Assembly (NCBI GenBank): GCA_950097015.1
Contig: CATNEN010000029.1
Span: forward strand, 6,591,501-6,655,500
Reading direction: 5' to 3'
Source of the DNA: Macrostomum hystrix
Taxonomy: Eukaryota; Platyhelminthes; Macrostomidae
DNA length: 64,000 bases
The stretch's first letter is position 1; each line of letters begins with the position of its first letter. A program made the translations under genes and the position numbers. Shown in pieces: positions 54,715 to 64,000 of this stretch. Below the pieces are notes generated by a model. That model was not told the origin of the DNA. It worked only from the letters and a program-made list of their open reading frames with translations, and made no database searches.

Positions 54715-56032
54715 GAAGAAATGCAACTGGCTTGATCAGATTTCTAGGAAACACGCAAATGGCTTGAGAAAATTTCTAGGAAACATGCAACTGGCTTGAT
54801 GAGATTTCCAGGAAACATGCAACTGGCTTGATGAGATTTCTAGGAAACATGCAACTGGCTTGATGAGATTTCTAGGAAAAATGCAACTGGCTTGATGAGA
54901 TTTCTAGGAAACATGCAACTGGCTTGATGAGATTTCTAGGAAACATGCAACTGGCTTGATGAGATTTCTAGGAAACATGCAACTGACTTGATGAGATTTC
55001 TAGGAAACATGCAACTGGCTTGATGAGATTTCTAGGAAACATGCAACTGGCTTGATGAGATTTCTAGGAAACATGCAACTGACTTGATGAGATTTCTAGG
55101 AAACATGCAACTGACTTGATGTAATTTCTAGGAAACATGCAACTGGCTTGATGTAATTTCTAGGAAACATGCAACTGGCTTGTGATGAACATGCAACTGG
55201 CTTGATGAGATTTCTAGGAAACATGCAACTGACTTGATGTAATTTCTAGGAAACATGCAACTGGCTTGTGATGAACATGCAACTGGCTTGATGAGATTTC
55301 TAGGAAAAATGCAACTGGCTTGATGAGATTTCTAGGAAAAATGCAACTGGCTTGATGAGATTTCTAGGAAAAATGCAACTGGCTTGATGAGATTTCTAGG
55401 AAAAATGCAACTGGCTTGATGAGATTTCTAGGAAAATTGCAACTGGCTTGATGAGATTTCTAGGAAACATGCAACTGGCTTGATGAGATTTCTAGGAAAC
55501 ATGCAACTGGCTTGATGAGATTTCTAGGAAACATGCAACTGGCTTGATGAGATTTCTAGGAAAAATGCAACTGACTTGATGTAATTTCTAGGAAACATGC
55601 AACTGGCTTGTGATGAAACAAGCAACTCGTTTGATGAGATTTCTAGGAAACACGCAAATGGCTTGAGAAAATTTCTAGGAAACATGCAACTGGCTTGATA
55701 AGATTTCCAGGAAACATGCGACTGGTTTGATGAGATTTCTAGGAAGCATGAAACTGGTTTGATGTGATTTCTAGGAAACATGCAACTGGCTTGTGATGAA
55801 ACAAGCAACTCGTTTGATGTGATTTCTAGGAAACATGCAAATGGCTTGAGAAAATTTCTAGGAAACATGCAACTGGCTTGATAAGATTTCCAGGAAACAT
55901 GCGACTGGTTGGATGAGATTTCTAGGAAGCATGAAACTGGTTTGATGAGATTTCTAGGAAACATGCAACCGGTTTGATGTGATTTCTAGGAAACATGCAA
56001 CTGGCTTGATGAGATTTCTAGGAAGCATGCAA
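54715..56032 (+). repeat. 32-bp minisatellite, about 41 units
   Basis: Units contain GCAACTGGCTTGATGAGATT plus TCTAGGAAACAT. Blocks with TGTGATGAACATGC and TTGAGAAAATTTC recur in order, including a repeated segment around 55610-55750 and 55795-55930. ATTTCTAGGAA is also scattered outside the array at 54575-54610 and 56205-56270. Confidence 0.96.
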
Positions 56033-56299
56033 TTTAGTTAATACAATTTCTGGTAATTTTATTATGCTTAAATTGTTAGAAAGCACTGTTGTTGTTCTTA
56101 TGAAAGATAAAAGCGATCAGATAAGAAAGACCTTTATTCTGTGTTTGCTAGAACTTTTTGTAACATTTCAATTTTTTCCATTGAAGTTTATCATGACCGA
56201 TTGAGTTTAATTCTAAGAAACGGTTCTATGCGAATCGCCTTGATTTCTAGGAATCCCAAAAATTCTAGGAAATACGCTACGCATTTTAAATTCGCGCTC

Positions 56300-56784
56300 A
56301 CACAGGCGTCAAACCGGATCAGAATTGACTTCCCAATGTGCGGATCCCTAGAGTTTTGGGGAGCTGGACAGTCAGAGGGTTTCCCATATCGTGAGTTTTT
56401 TCTTCTCTCTTTTTTTCAACCTCGCTCTCCCATCCGATTGGCGGTTCTGCACGTGCCCACGCGCGAGTGTGTGTGGGCCTTAGGGACAAGGGAGCAGGTT
56501 TCCTCGAAGCAGCACCTTGCGCTGGGTTGGCAAGGAACAGGCAGGGCTGGGGGAGATGGGAGTAAGGAAACTGGATGGAGCAATTTCGCTGGCTAGGGCG
56601 AGCCCTCAAATCGACGACCCCCTCAGCCAGCCGCCCCCCGCAGCCGATGGGGGGGTATTTGGCGCGCCTTTCGCGAAATTCGCTCACAGCGGAGGAGCGA
56701 GCGAGTGAGAGACAGGAAGCTGAAGGTAGAGAAGCCTTCTGTGCTTCAGGAAGCCGACAAAAGCATCAGTCAGCGGCGACTCTG

Positions 56785-56816
<32 letters not shown>

Positions 56817-57904
56817 AGCAACTTCAAAAACAGACCAACCCACTCTCCTCTTCTCCCTTCCTAATTTTCTTTCTCCCTGTCTATTTTTCCCTTGCCTCTC
56901 CATTTTCCGCCAGTCTTCCGGCTCTATTGAAAGTCTGCAGTAGCCAGGGGGGCCAAGAGCCTCCTAGAAGCAACGCAGTTAGTGGGGATCAGTATTTTCA
57001 GAAATTCGCTGACCTCCTTCCAGATTCCTTTGATCCTTTGCCACAAAAGTTTTTTCCACCCTCGCGGCCTCTTTCGCTCCCACTGTCACTCTCCCAGCCG
57101 CAGTGATTCAGCATTTGCATCATCGTCACACTGCACGGCGTAGCGAGGATATAAGGAAGCGGACTGGGGCAGAATAACAGATTATAGAACAGCTCAGTCC
57201 ACCCTTCTTTGCCACACCCGAACAGGAAGCGAGTCGGGGCGGGGCACAGGATACCTGAGCAGATCAGGCTAGCCAGACGAAACAGGAGCCTACTACAACA
57301 CAGAGAGTCTCCTGCCATTTCCCGTAGCCGTCTCGACTTTGCTCGCTTGTGCAGTTGTGTTTTTATTCAACCACAACCGCTCCGAACCGCGACGACAAAA
57401 GCCCGCCCACTGCCACCCGCTTTTTTCTCTGCACTCCCCAAATCTGTTCGTCTTGTTCAAAGCCCAGGCTAGCTAGCCAGTGTCCTATTACCTCCTGCCG
57501 TCCTCATCCTGCTTTCCTCCTGCTGCCCCAGACTCTGCAGGTCTCTCCAGGAGGCTATACTGACCGTTGATTGCCCAGACCGCTCCTCGCCCCCACCCCA
57601 CCGCACCCCAACAAAGCCGACCCACGCGGCGGAAAACAGGCAAAGCAGGAAAGATTGTGTGTGTGTGTGCGCGCGCCGGCCCCAGCCCCCAAAAATTCTC
57701 TCCCTCTCGCCCTAGCACACGCGGAAGCCTGTGTTAGGCGTTCCTTCAGTTCAGCGCCGCCTCGTCTTCCTCCACACTTCCTTCTCCGAGCGTTTTTTGC
57801 CCCGCAGCGAATTGGACTGCCGACCATAGCGACCTCGCCTGCCCCCGCTCTGCCCCACCCACAACCTCTGCCGACACAGACAGACAGAGAGAGAAGAGGC
57901 GGTC
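56300..57904 (+). other. GC-richer 5' region of the orphan receptor
   Basis: Base composition rises from about 56320 towards the start codon at 57905, with a (CAG)n run at 56787-56816 and a GTGTGTGTG run near 57657. A TATAAG at 57150-57155 is a possible core-promoter element. Several ATG-started upstream ORFs lie here; the one at 57571-57915 overlaps the receptor start codon. I found no upstream coding exon. Confidence 0.4.
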
Positions 57905-59278
57905 ATGAATACTGACGAGCCGACTGTTCGTCAGGCGAAGGCAGAGTTTCTCAAAGCCTTGGACATTGCGACGCGGAATTTTTCTTCAAGCCTCCACGGC
58001 GGCGGCGTCGGCGGCAACAGCGGCAGCGGTAGCGGCCCTAATCAAACTTCCGCTACTTTGGCGCCAGCCGTTGTTGCCATGACAACCAGTGGCGGCTACC
58101 AGATGCCGACTCCAGCAGCAACGCCGAGTCCACCGCCGACGCCGGTGTTGCTCTACTCGCTCGGCTTCGGGCTCGCCGGGCTGACAGTCCTCGCCCAGCT
58201 GGTCCTGGCCCTGCTGGCCTTCGCGCGGGCCTGCCGAAAGCGACGTCGCCAGCACGCCGACTGCCTCTACGGACTCTGCGCTCACGCTGCCATCGTTGGC
58301 GCCATTCAGGGTGGCTACGTGACCGTCGCCCACACCCTGCTGCTGGCCCGCGGACCCGATGGGTTGGGCGACCCGCTGTGGCGCGTCAACTGCAAGGCCT
58401 ATCTGTTCTGCCGCACCCTTCTGCCTGGCATGTTCCTACACCTGCTGGCCAGCATCGGCGTCGCATTCAAGACAGTCCGGTATCCGGCCAGACGCTGCGG
58501 CGGCGGCTTCTGCGGCCGGGCCGGCAGCCTGGCGGTGCACTGCCTGCCTTGGTTTGTGTGCAGCGGCGCCCTGCTGCCCGCCCTGGTGCTGCACAAGGAC
58601 GCCACCGAGTCCGCTATTCGAGCCGGCAGATGCGCCATGCCTGAGCTCTGGCCCTGGCTGGCCCCGCTGCTGCTGCTTTTCGGCCTGCCGCAGGTGGCGC
58701 TGCTGCTTCTCACATGCCTGCTCTGCGCCTTTCGGCCCTACGAGGCCAGCGCCGATGAAGAAGATGATGACGATGACGACTCCGGAGAGAGGGCCAACAA
58801 CGGCGAAGGCGAGCCTCGACCGCCGGGCTACCTGACGGCGTCAAATAATCTGCACCTGAGGCATCCACAGCAACAGCAACAGCAGCCGCCGCCGCCGCCG
58901 CCGCCGCAGTCCCGCACTCTGCTTCGCGGCCGTCCAATGCGGATCGCCCGCCTGCTGCTGATAGTGCTGAACTGCCTGGAGGCGGCCACCCAGCTGCCCT
59001 ACTCTGTCATCAGCCTGCTGCAGACGGTGCTCCGTAATCGCCAGGCGCGGCACCTCATACCCGACGACACGGTGGACATCGCCTTCTGGCTCCACCTGGC
59101 CTTCTTTCCCGTAGCCAGCGTGTTCCTGGCCGCTCTGGTTGTTCAGCTGGACAAAGCCTACCAGATCACCGAGCGCGACATTCATCAGCGCGGCGGAAAA
59201 GTCGGCGAAGGCATCGGCGTTCGGGGCGGACCGACTGACGAGGTGCTCTACACCGCTAGCATGCTGTCCTCGGTGTAA
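57905..59278 (+). CDS. Orphan seven-TM receptor (GPCR-like), single exon
   Basis: A 457-residue membrane protein. The N-terminus is Gly/Ser/Pro-rich with NFS and NQT sequons and no signal peptide. Seven hydrophobic segments lie at about 80-108, 118-147, 162-190, 205-229, 247-276, 346-377 and 390-414. C163 before TM3 and C243 before TM5 could form the usual GPCR disulfide. The third cytoplasmic loop is long (277-345) and holds an acidic run, poly-Gln and poly-Pro. The DRY, CWxP and NPxxY motifs are absent, so this is a highly divergent or non-rhodopsin 7TM protein. The C-terminus LSSV fits a class I PDZ ligand. The ATG has GGTCATGAA context. No relation to the other receptor in the window is visible. 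Confidence 0.75.
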   Translation: MNTDEPTVRQAKAEFLKALDIATRNFSSSLHGGGVGGNSGSGSGPNQTSATLAPAVVAMTTSGGYQMPTPAATPSPPPTPVLLYSLGFGLAGLTVLAQLVLALLAFARACRKRRRQHADCLYGLCAHAAIVGAIQGGYVTVAHTLLLARGPDGLGDPLWRVNCKAYLFCRTLLPGMFLHLLASIGVAFKTVRYPARRCGGGFCGRAGSLAVHCLPWFVCSGALLPALVLHKDATESAIRAGRCAMPELWPWLAPLLLLFGLPQVALLLLTCLLCAFRPYEASADEEDDDDDDSGERANNGEGEPRPPGYLTASNNLHLRHPQQQQQQPPPPPPPQSRTLLRGRPMRIARLLLIVLNCLEAATQLPYSVISLLQTVLRNRQARHLIPDDTVDIAFWLHLAFFPVASVFLAALVVQLDKAYQITERDIHQRGGKVGEGIGVRGGPTDEVLYTASMLSSV

Positions 59279-59510
59279 TCCGCTTCTGCCTGACCCGTAC
59301 CTCGATCTATCTATGCCGGTGTGTGCTGGCAGATGCAAGCATTCGTTGGGGTGTGTACTCTGAATTGCACTTCAACGACGCGTCCAACCTATTTAGCACA
59401 CCCTACACAGTCCTTCCCCTTGTGTTGTCAGCTACGAAATGCAAAAAAGTATTTAGCGTTTAGCTGTTCAAACGCAAAATTGCACTAGCCATTCAGAAAT
59501 TTGTAAATTT

Positions 59511-59516
59511 AATAAA
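59511..59516 (+). terminator. Polyadenylation signal AATAAA of the orphan receptor
   Basis: Canonical AATAAA in AT-rich sequence 233 bp after the stop codon. Confidence 0.65.
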
Positions 59517-59676
59517 GTAATAATTTATCTACTGCAGCTAAATTAATTTTTAAATAGAAAAGTAGTAAACTGGAAAAGGCACGAACAAATTAATGGCTTC
59601 TTCTGTGCTGTCAACCGTCTTCTATTTTATTAGTTTATTAGTTTATTAGTTTTTTAATCAAGGATTCCAGTGGCAC

Positions 59677-59993
59677 ATTAGCACACACAGACACTCACAC
59701 ACAGACACTCACACACAGACACTCACACACACAGACACTCACACACACACTCACACACACAGACACTCACACACAGACACTCACACACAGACACTCACAC
59801 ACAGACACTCACACACAGACACACACACAGACACTCACACACAGACACTCACACACAGACACTCACACACAGACACTCACACACAGACACACACACAGAC
59901 ACTCACACACACAGACACTCACACACAGACACTCACACACAGACACTCACACACAGAGACACTCACACACAGACACTCACACACAGACACTCA
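59677..59993 (+). repeat. 14-16-bp minisatellite (CACACACAGACACT)
   Basis: About 22 units of CACACACAGACACT with two-base length changes, derived from a CA-type microsatellite. Confidence 0.95.
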
Positions 59994-60249
59994 TTGCGTC
60001 TCTCTCTCTGTGTGGCACTCTCGCGTGCGGCCTTGTCTATCGGCTTCTCGCAGTTCCCATGAGAAATAAACGGAGAGAGAATAGAAGAGAATGAGAGGGG
60101 GGGTATGGACGCCGTTCTCCTGCGGTCATCGAATTCCGAGTCTGCTCAACCGGCTCATCGGTCCCTGGGTTTTCCGCGCTAGAAGAACAGGAAGGGAAAC
60201 TGCAGTTCGCCACTGGGCACCCCAGTTCTAGCAAGTTATTAGGGGTGCA

Positions 60250-60637
60250 ACTCATTGATCCACCAATCCACTCATTGATCCACCAATCCACTCATTGATC
60301 CACCAATCCACTCATTGATCCACCAATCCACTCATTGATCCACCAATCCACTCATTGATACACCAATCCACTCATTGATCCACCAATCCACTCATTGATC
60401 CACCAATCCACTCATTGATCCACCAATCCACTCATTGATCCACCAATCCACTCATTGATCCACCAATCCACTCATTGATCCACCAACCCACTCATTGATC
60501 CACCAATCCACTCATTGATCCACCAATCCACTCATTGATACACCAATCCACTCATTGATACACCAATCCACTCATTGATACACCAATCCACTCATTGATA
60601 CACCAATCCACTCATTGATACACCAATTCACTCATTG
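60250..60637 (+). repeat. 20-bp minisatellite, about 19 units
   Basis: Very homogeneous CTCATTGATCCACCAATCCA units, with a GATACA variant spreading at the right end (60535-60625). Confidence 0.97.
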
Positions 60638-60654
60638 ATCTACAAATCCCTCAT

Positions 60655-60830
60655 CCATCTATCCATTCATTCATCCATCCATCCATCCATCCATCCATCC
60701 ATCCATCCATCCATCCATCCATCCATCCACTCATTGATCCATCCATCCATTCATCAATCTATCTATCCATCAATCCATCCATTCATCAAGCCATCAATCC
60801 AGGTTTCCGTCAATCAATCAATCAGTCCAT
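60655..60830 (+). repeat. (ATCC)n microsatellite
   Basis: Perfect CATC/ATCC run at about 60669-60729, then interrupted CATCAATC-type units. It probably shares an origin with the adjacent 20-bp array, which contains the same CATTGATCCA word. Confidence 0.93.
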
Positions 60831-61599
60831 TCATTTAGCAATGCAAAGCAATCTGCCTATCAATCAAGCCATGCTGAATCCAGCACAAGCTAGGCAGCAT
60901 CAACATGATTTTCAAGCTCAAATTTTTCATGTTAGAAACATCCTCATCAATTTTCGTCAGCCGGGGTCGCACAGCTCCCTTTCAAAATGAGGATTTGTCT
61001 GGGCGCGAAAAAATTGAGTTAGCATGGCTTAGCCTGCTTCCTCGGTGCCCCCGAGGAAGACGCCGCAGCTCCATCAGCCTCGCCGCTCAGTCTTTTCTGA
61101 TTTGAGGCGGCCCGACTCATTTTCTTGCGTTGCCTTCTAATTATTTAGGGGCCGCCGGCACAGCGGATGGTCGGGCCGGCTATTTCCTTTGTTGAGCCCT
61201 CTATCAAGCTTTACTAGTCTCTAAGGACAGATTCCGTGTGGGGATTATGGGAAATTCGCCGAGAGAAGGTAAAACGAAATATGCTTTTCCATGCGTTTTG
61301 AGACGCAGTTTACTATGCAGAGGCTTAGGGCTCAGGGCAATGAGAAATATCAGTGATCCTCAAGGAAGCTAAGCTAATTGGCTTTCTGGGATTTCAGGTC
61401 TCAATCTCGGAGGGGAAATCGTTAAAATGACAAGAGGTGAGGCAGTTGAAAGCAGATTACTGAGTTTAGCTGATTATGGGGAAACAGAGAAACACGTGCC
61501 TATAAATTTTGTAGGACATTTCACAGGATATAACAGCGTCACGCTACTGTTAGTAACTCGCTATGTACGAAATGCTATACTTGACAGTAGAAAGACCAC
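60831..61599. other. Intergenic, no gene seen
   Basis: No supported coding segment or repeat. Confidence 0.45.
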
Positions 61600-61760
61600 G
61601 AAGGCCTTTCAAACGCGCCCATTTTTATTTTTCTGTATCTCCCAATCGCCATGAAAATGCAGAACACGGCCTAAAATGTGTCGCTCAATCCAATGAAACA
61701 ACTTCCAGAATCACGGAACATCAGCATTGTCGAGATATTCAACGATTCTCGTCGGGGGGT
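61600..61760 (-). mobile_element. Dispersed repeat family C copy, minus strand
   Basis: Minus-strand CCCCGACGAGAATCGTTGAA, TATCTCGACAATG, CGTGATTCTGGAAGTTGTTT and TTTTCATGGCGATTGGGAGA. It matches the 8838 copy from its first block onward. Confidence 0.75.
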
Positions 61761-62453
61761 GTGTGGTAGTGCATAAATTTTCTGCTCACAGAAAGTCATA
61801 GTGTAGCTATATCGGATATCATTCTTAACTATTTTGGATTGATAAAATTTAAATCTTTTTAATTTTTTTAACCAAAATGGATTCGCCAATATAAGCCAAA
61901 AAAGGTTTTATCCACTGTTGAAGAGCTACAACACTGGAATTTCTTCAACTTATTGTTTTATAAATTATTCCCGCGTTTTAATTTAGGATGTGGGCGCAGG
62001 ACATCATTTGCGAGACAAATTTGTTCAGTTAGAAGCATATTTGTTGGCAGAGCCAAACAGATAACTGGGCAGTGGCCAAGCGGAGTAACGACACGCTTGG
62101 CTACTGTTCATCTGTTTGGTTGAGGCAAATTTGCATTACTGGCGTGGTGAGCAAACAGACATTGCGTGGCAATAATAGCCTCAGCAGTCTGCAACCAGGA
62201 AATTGGCCAGGCATCCCGTGGCACGTTCCCATAATTGAAAGCAATGAGGCGACTGCTTATGGAAGAAATATATAGAAATGTCAGAAGCAACGTCATTATT
62301 AAGTTAGACAAATAGTCAATAGACTAATATACTTGTAAATTTGACGGACGCATTACCTAAATTAGGTAGCTCGATTGGTCAATAAATATTAGTGTGGATA
62401 CCAAAAATATTGCAAATTGCTGAAAATATTTTGAGAACGCATTACGAATTGTG
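61761..62453. other. 5' flank of the right-edge gene, no feature seen
   Basis: AT-rich, no promoter element identified with confidence. Confidence 0.4.
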
Positions 62454-64000
62454 ATGGAAGCTGAACAGGGAATAGAAGGTGAGCATCGGTTTGACCCGCT
62501 GCTGTCAGCACAGCTCACCCACTGCATTGAGTCGGACGATGTGCCCCAGATGCTGACGGTGCTCTCTGAAGCTGGACTCACCGTCGAGCACCTCGGCGGA
62601 CATCTCTCCTCCGACACTGACCAGTCGTCGCGACGCACCTGCTGGAGATCATCGCGTCCCGCATCCTCATCGCACAGAGTCAGCTTCAGCAGAGTGCCTC
62701 ACCTGAGCATGCTCATGCAGAGCTCACAGGTGCTGAGCTTCATCTCATCTGAGCATCCTCACCTGCTGGCGACGCTGGATGACTCGGGCTGTGGTGTGCT
62801 GCACTGTCTGGCGATGGCGAGTGTGCTGCGGAGAGAGAGCGCCAGCGGCAGTGGGCAGTCGGCGGCATTTGAGACGTTCCAGACTCGCCTGTTTCGCATC
62901 CTGAGCGATGCCGAGAGTCCGTGCTCGGAGCAGCAGTGAGTAGCCACTGACATTGAGACGTCTGCAGTCTCACCTAAGCTCGCATTCCACATGCAGCCCT
63001 AACGCTCAGCTTCATGCACAATGTCCACCGATTTCAGGTCGACTCAGAGTCTACTGCACTCGCTCTGTCTCATTGAGAACTCGACTGGTCTGAGAGCGCT
63101 CGAGTTCTCTGTCCTCATCGGAGCATACTCCACATTCCAGTGCATCCTCAATGTTGAGGGATACATTCTGACGAAGCAGGTGAGCCACGGCATTCGAGTT
63201 CGCAGCACCTTCGACCTGCGAGAGTACGACCTGATGCAGGGCGATCGACGGGACAAGAATCCCATGCTGATGCTGACGCTGATCTCGACGGAGCAACTGG
63301 AACTTCTCGTGCAGTCGAGGCTTCTCGATTTACAGCTTGTTAGCAAGTGGATCAAAGTCATCGATGACAGCATGTGTTTCATTGTCTCCACAATGAATAT
63401 TGTTCCTCCGGCTGTTGGAAGCGTTTTTGGTGTTTACTCTTTCACATTTATTGTGGTGGCTTCGATGTTACAGGGCGGCTATTACTTGGAGAAGGGATTC
63501 TATGAGTACGGCCGCATTTTGAAGTCCACTTTGGGATCTCAGAGCGTCAATGCTTCAGTAGTGCATCAGTACTGCACGCCGGACCGTATCATTGAGTACC
63601 TACTAAATGCTTCTAATCCAAGCAACATTGCAGTACGCATGACCTCACCCATATCCTGGAGCAACATCTCACGCCTGCAAGCTGTTATGCACAGAAAGTT
63701 GGTTCTGTACTTTCTGTGTCCAAGCTTGTGCGTCCAGTTGCTTGTCATCGTATATAGTCTACTGAAGGATCGCCATTTTTTCTCGCTAAGCTGGATGCCC
63801 CGCTGCACCACATTCGTTGTGCAGTCCAATTTTTACCTGACCGCCTATTTCCTCAACTGTTGCTGCGGTCTCATCTACTGTGCGGTGGCTATGCAGTTTG
63901 AAAATGCACTGGACTGCTCAAGCTTCGTCCTTGGCATTGAGCTGGACAACTGGCGGCTAGCTCTCCTGACAAACATCGCCGAGTGCTCAGCGGCGCTGTT
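62454..64000 (+). CDS. Ankyrin-like multi-pass membrane protein, possibly TRP channel-like (partial)
   Basis: Two exons are visible: 62454-62935 and 63038 to the window edge, joined by CA|GTGAGT and TTTCAG|G in frame. About 481 residues are present and the second exon has no stop. Exon 1 ends with DDSGCGVLHCLAMAS, and exon 2 continues STQSLLHSLCLIENSTGLRA then LEFSVLIGAYSTFQCILN, helix-turn-helix patterns like ankyrin repeats. RSTFDLREYD follows, and then a cytoplasmic stretch. Hydrophobic segments lie at MCFIVSTMNIVPPAVGSVFG onward, KLVLYFLCPSLCVQLLVIVY and NFYLTAYFLNCCCGLIYCAV. The loop after the first holds three N-glycosylation sequons, so it is probably extracellular. Ankyrin repeats followed by six TMs is the TRP layout, but the pore region lies outside the window. 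Between 62620 and 62720 an alternative frame (HLLEIIASRILIAQSQL) also looks coding. Confidence 0.55.

Noticed and set aside
60635-60838. IHPS-repeat ORF
   Set aside because: Translation of an ATCC microsatellite.

Overview
The window is nuclear DNA of an invertebrate animal. Coding exons are GC-rich, interrupted by GT-AG introns, and lie in AT-rich non-coding DNA. Nothing suggests bacterial, organellar or viral sequence. The phylum cannot be fixed from the sequence. Compact single-exon receptors, an ANTP-class homeobox, tRNA-derived SINEs and Crypton-like recombinase remnants would fit a lophotrochozoan or flatworm-like animal, but that is inference.

Genes, left to right: a complete 11-exon PMS2 mismatch-repair gene (2472-14192, +, 870 codons by my splicing); a single-exon class A GPCR (24178-25587, +); a homeobox exon whose homeodomain is broken by a frameshift (30551-30808, -); a Mab-21/cGAS-fold protein (34102-36012, -); an unrecognised two-exon gene only 77 bp upstream of it on the same strand (36090-38714, -); two decayed, convergent Crypton/DUF3504-like recombinase fragments (39655-40085 + and 40238-40974 -); a single-exon orphan seven-TM receptor (57905-59278, +); and the 5' part of an ankyrin-like, multi-pass membrane protein, possibly TRP-like, running off the right edge (62454->64000, +). 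No pathway links these genes; they look like an ordinary eukaryotic gene neighbourhood.

The dominant feature is tandem repetition. About 25 minisatellite or microsatellite arrays occupy roughly 24 kb, over a third of the window by summing coordinates. Units range from 4 to 46 bp. The arrays are not all independent. One family (GAGATGAGACA core) sits inside two hAT-type MITEs, one with perfect 8-bp target duplications 84 bp upstream of the PMS2 start codon. It also lies beside two copies of another duplicated segment. Two related arrays face each other in PMS2 intron 4. A 24-bp array recurs in inverted orientation 1.7 kb from its partner. Several units carry built-in dyad symmetry. Three dispersed families (SINE A, SINE B and a family called C here) account for most remaining recognisable repeats.

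Most long open reading frames in the arrays exist only because the period is a multiple of three; they are not annotated as genes.
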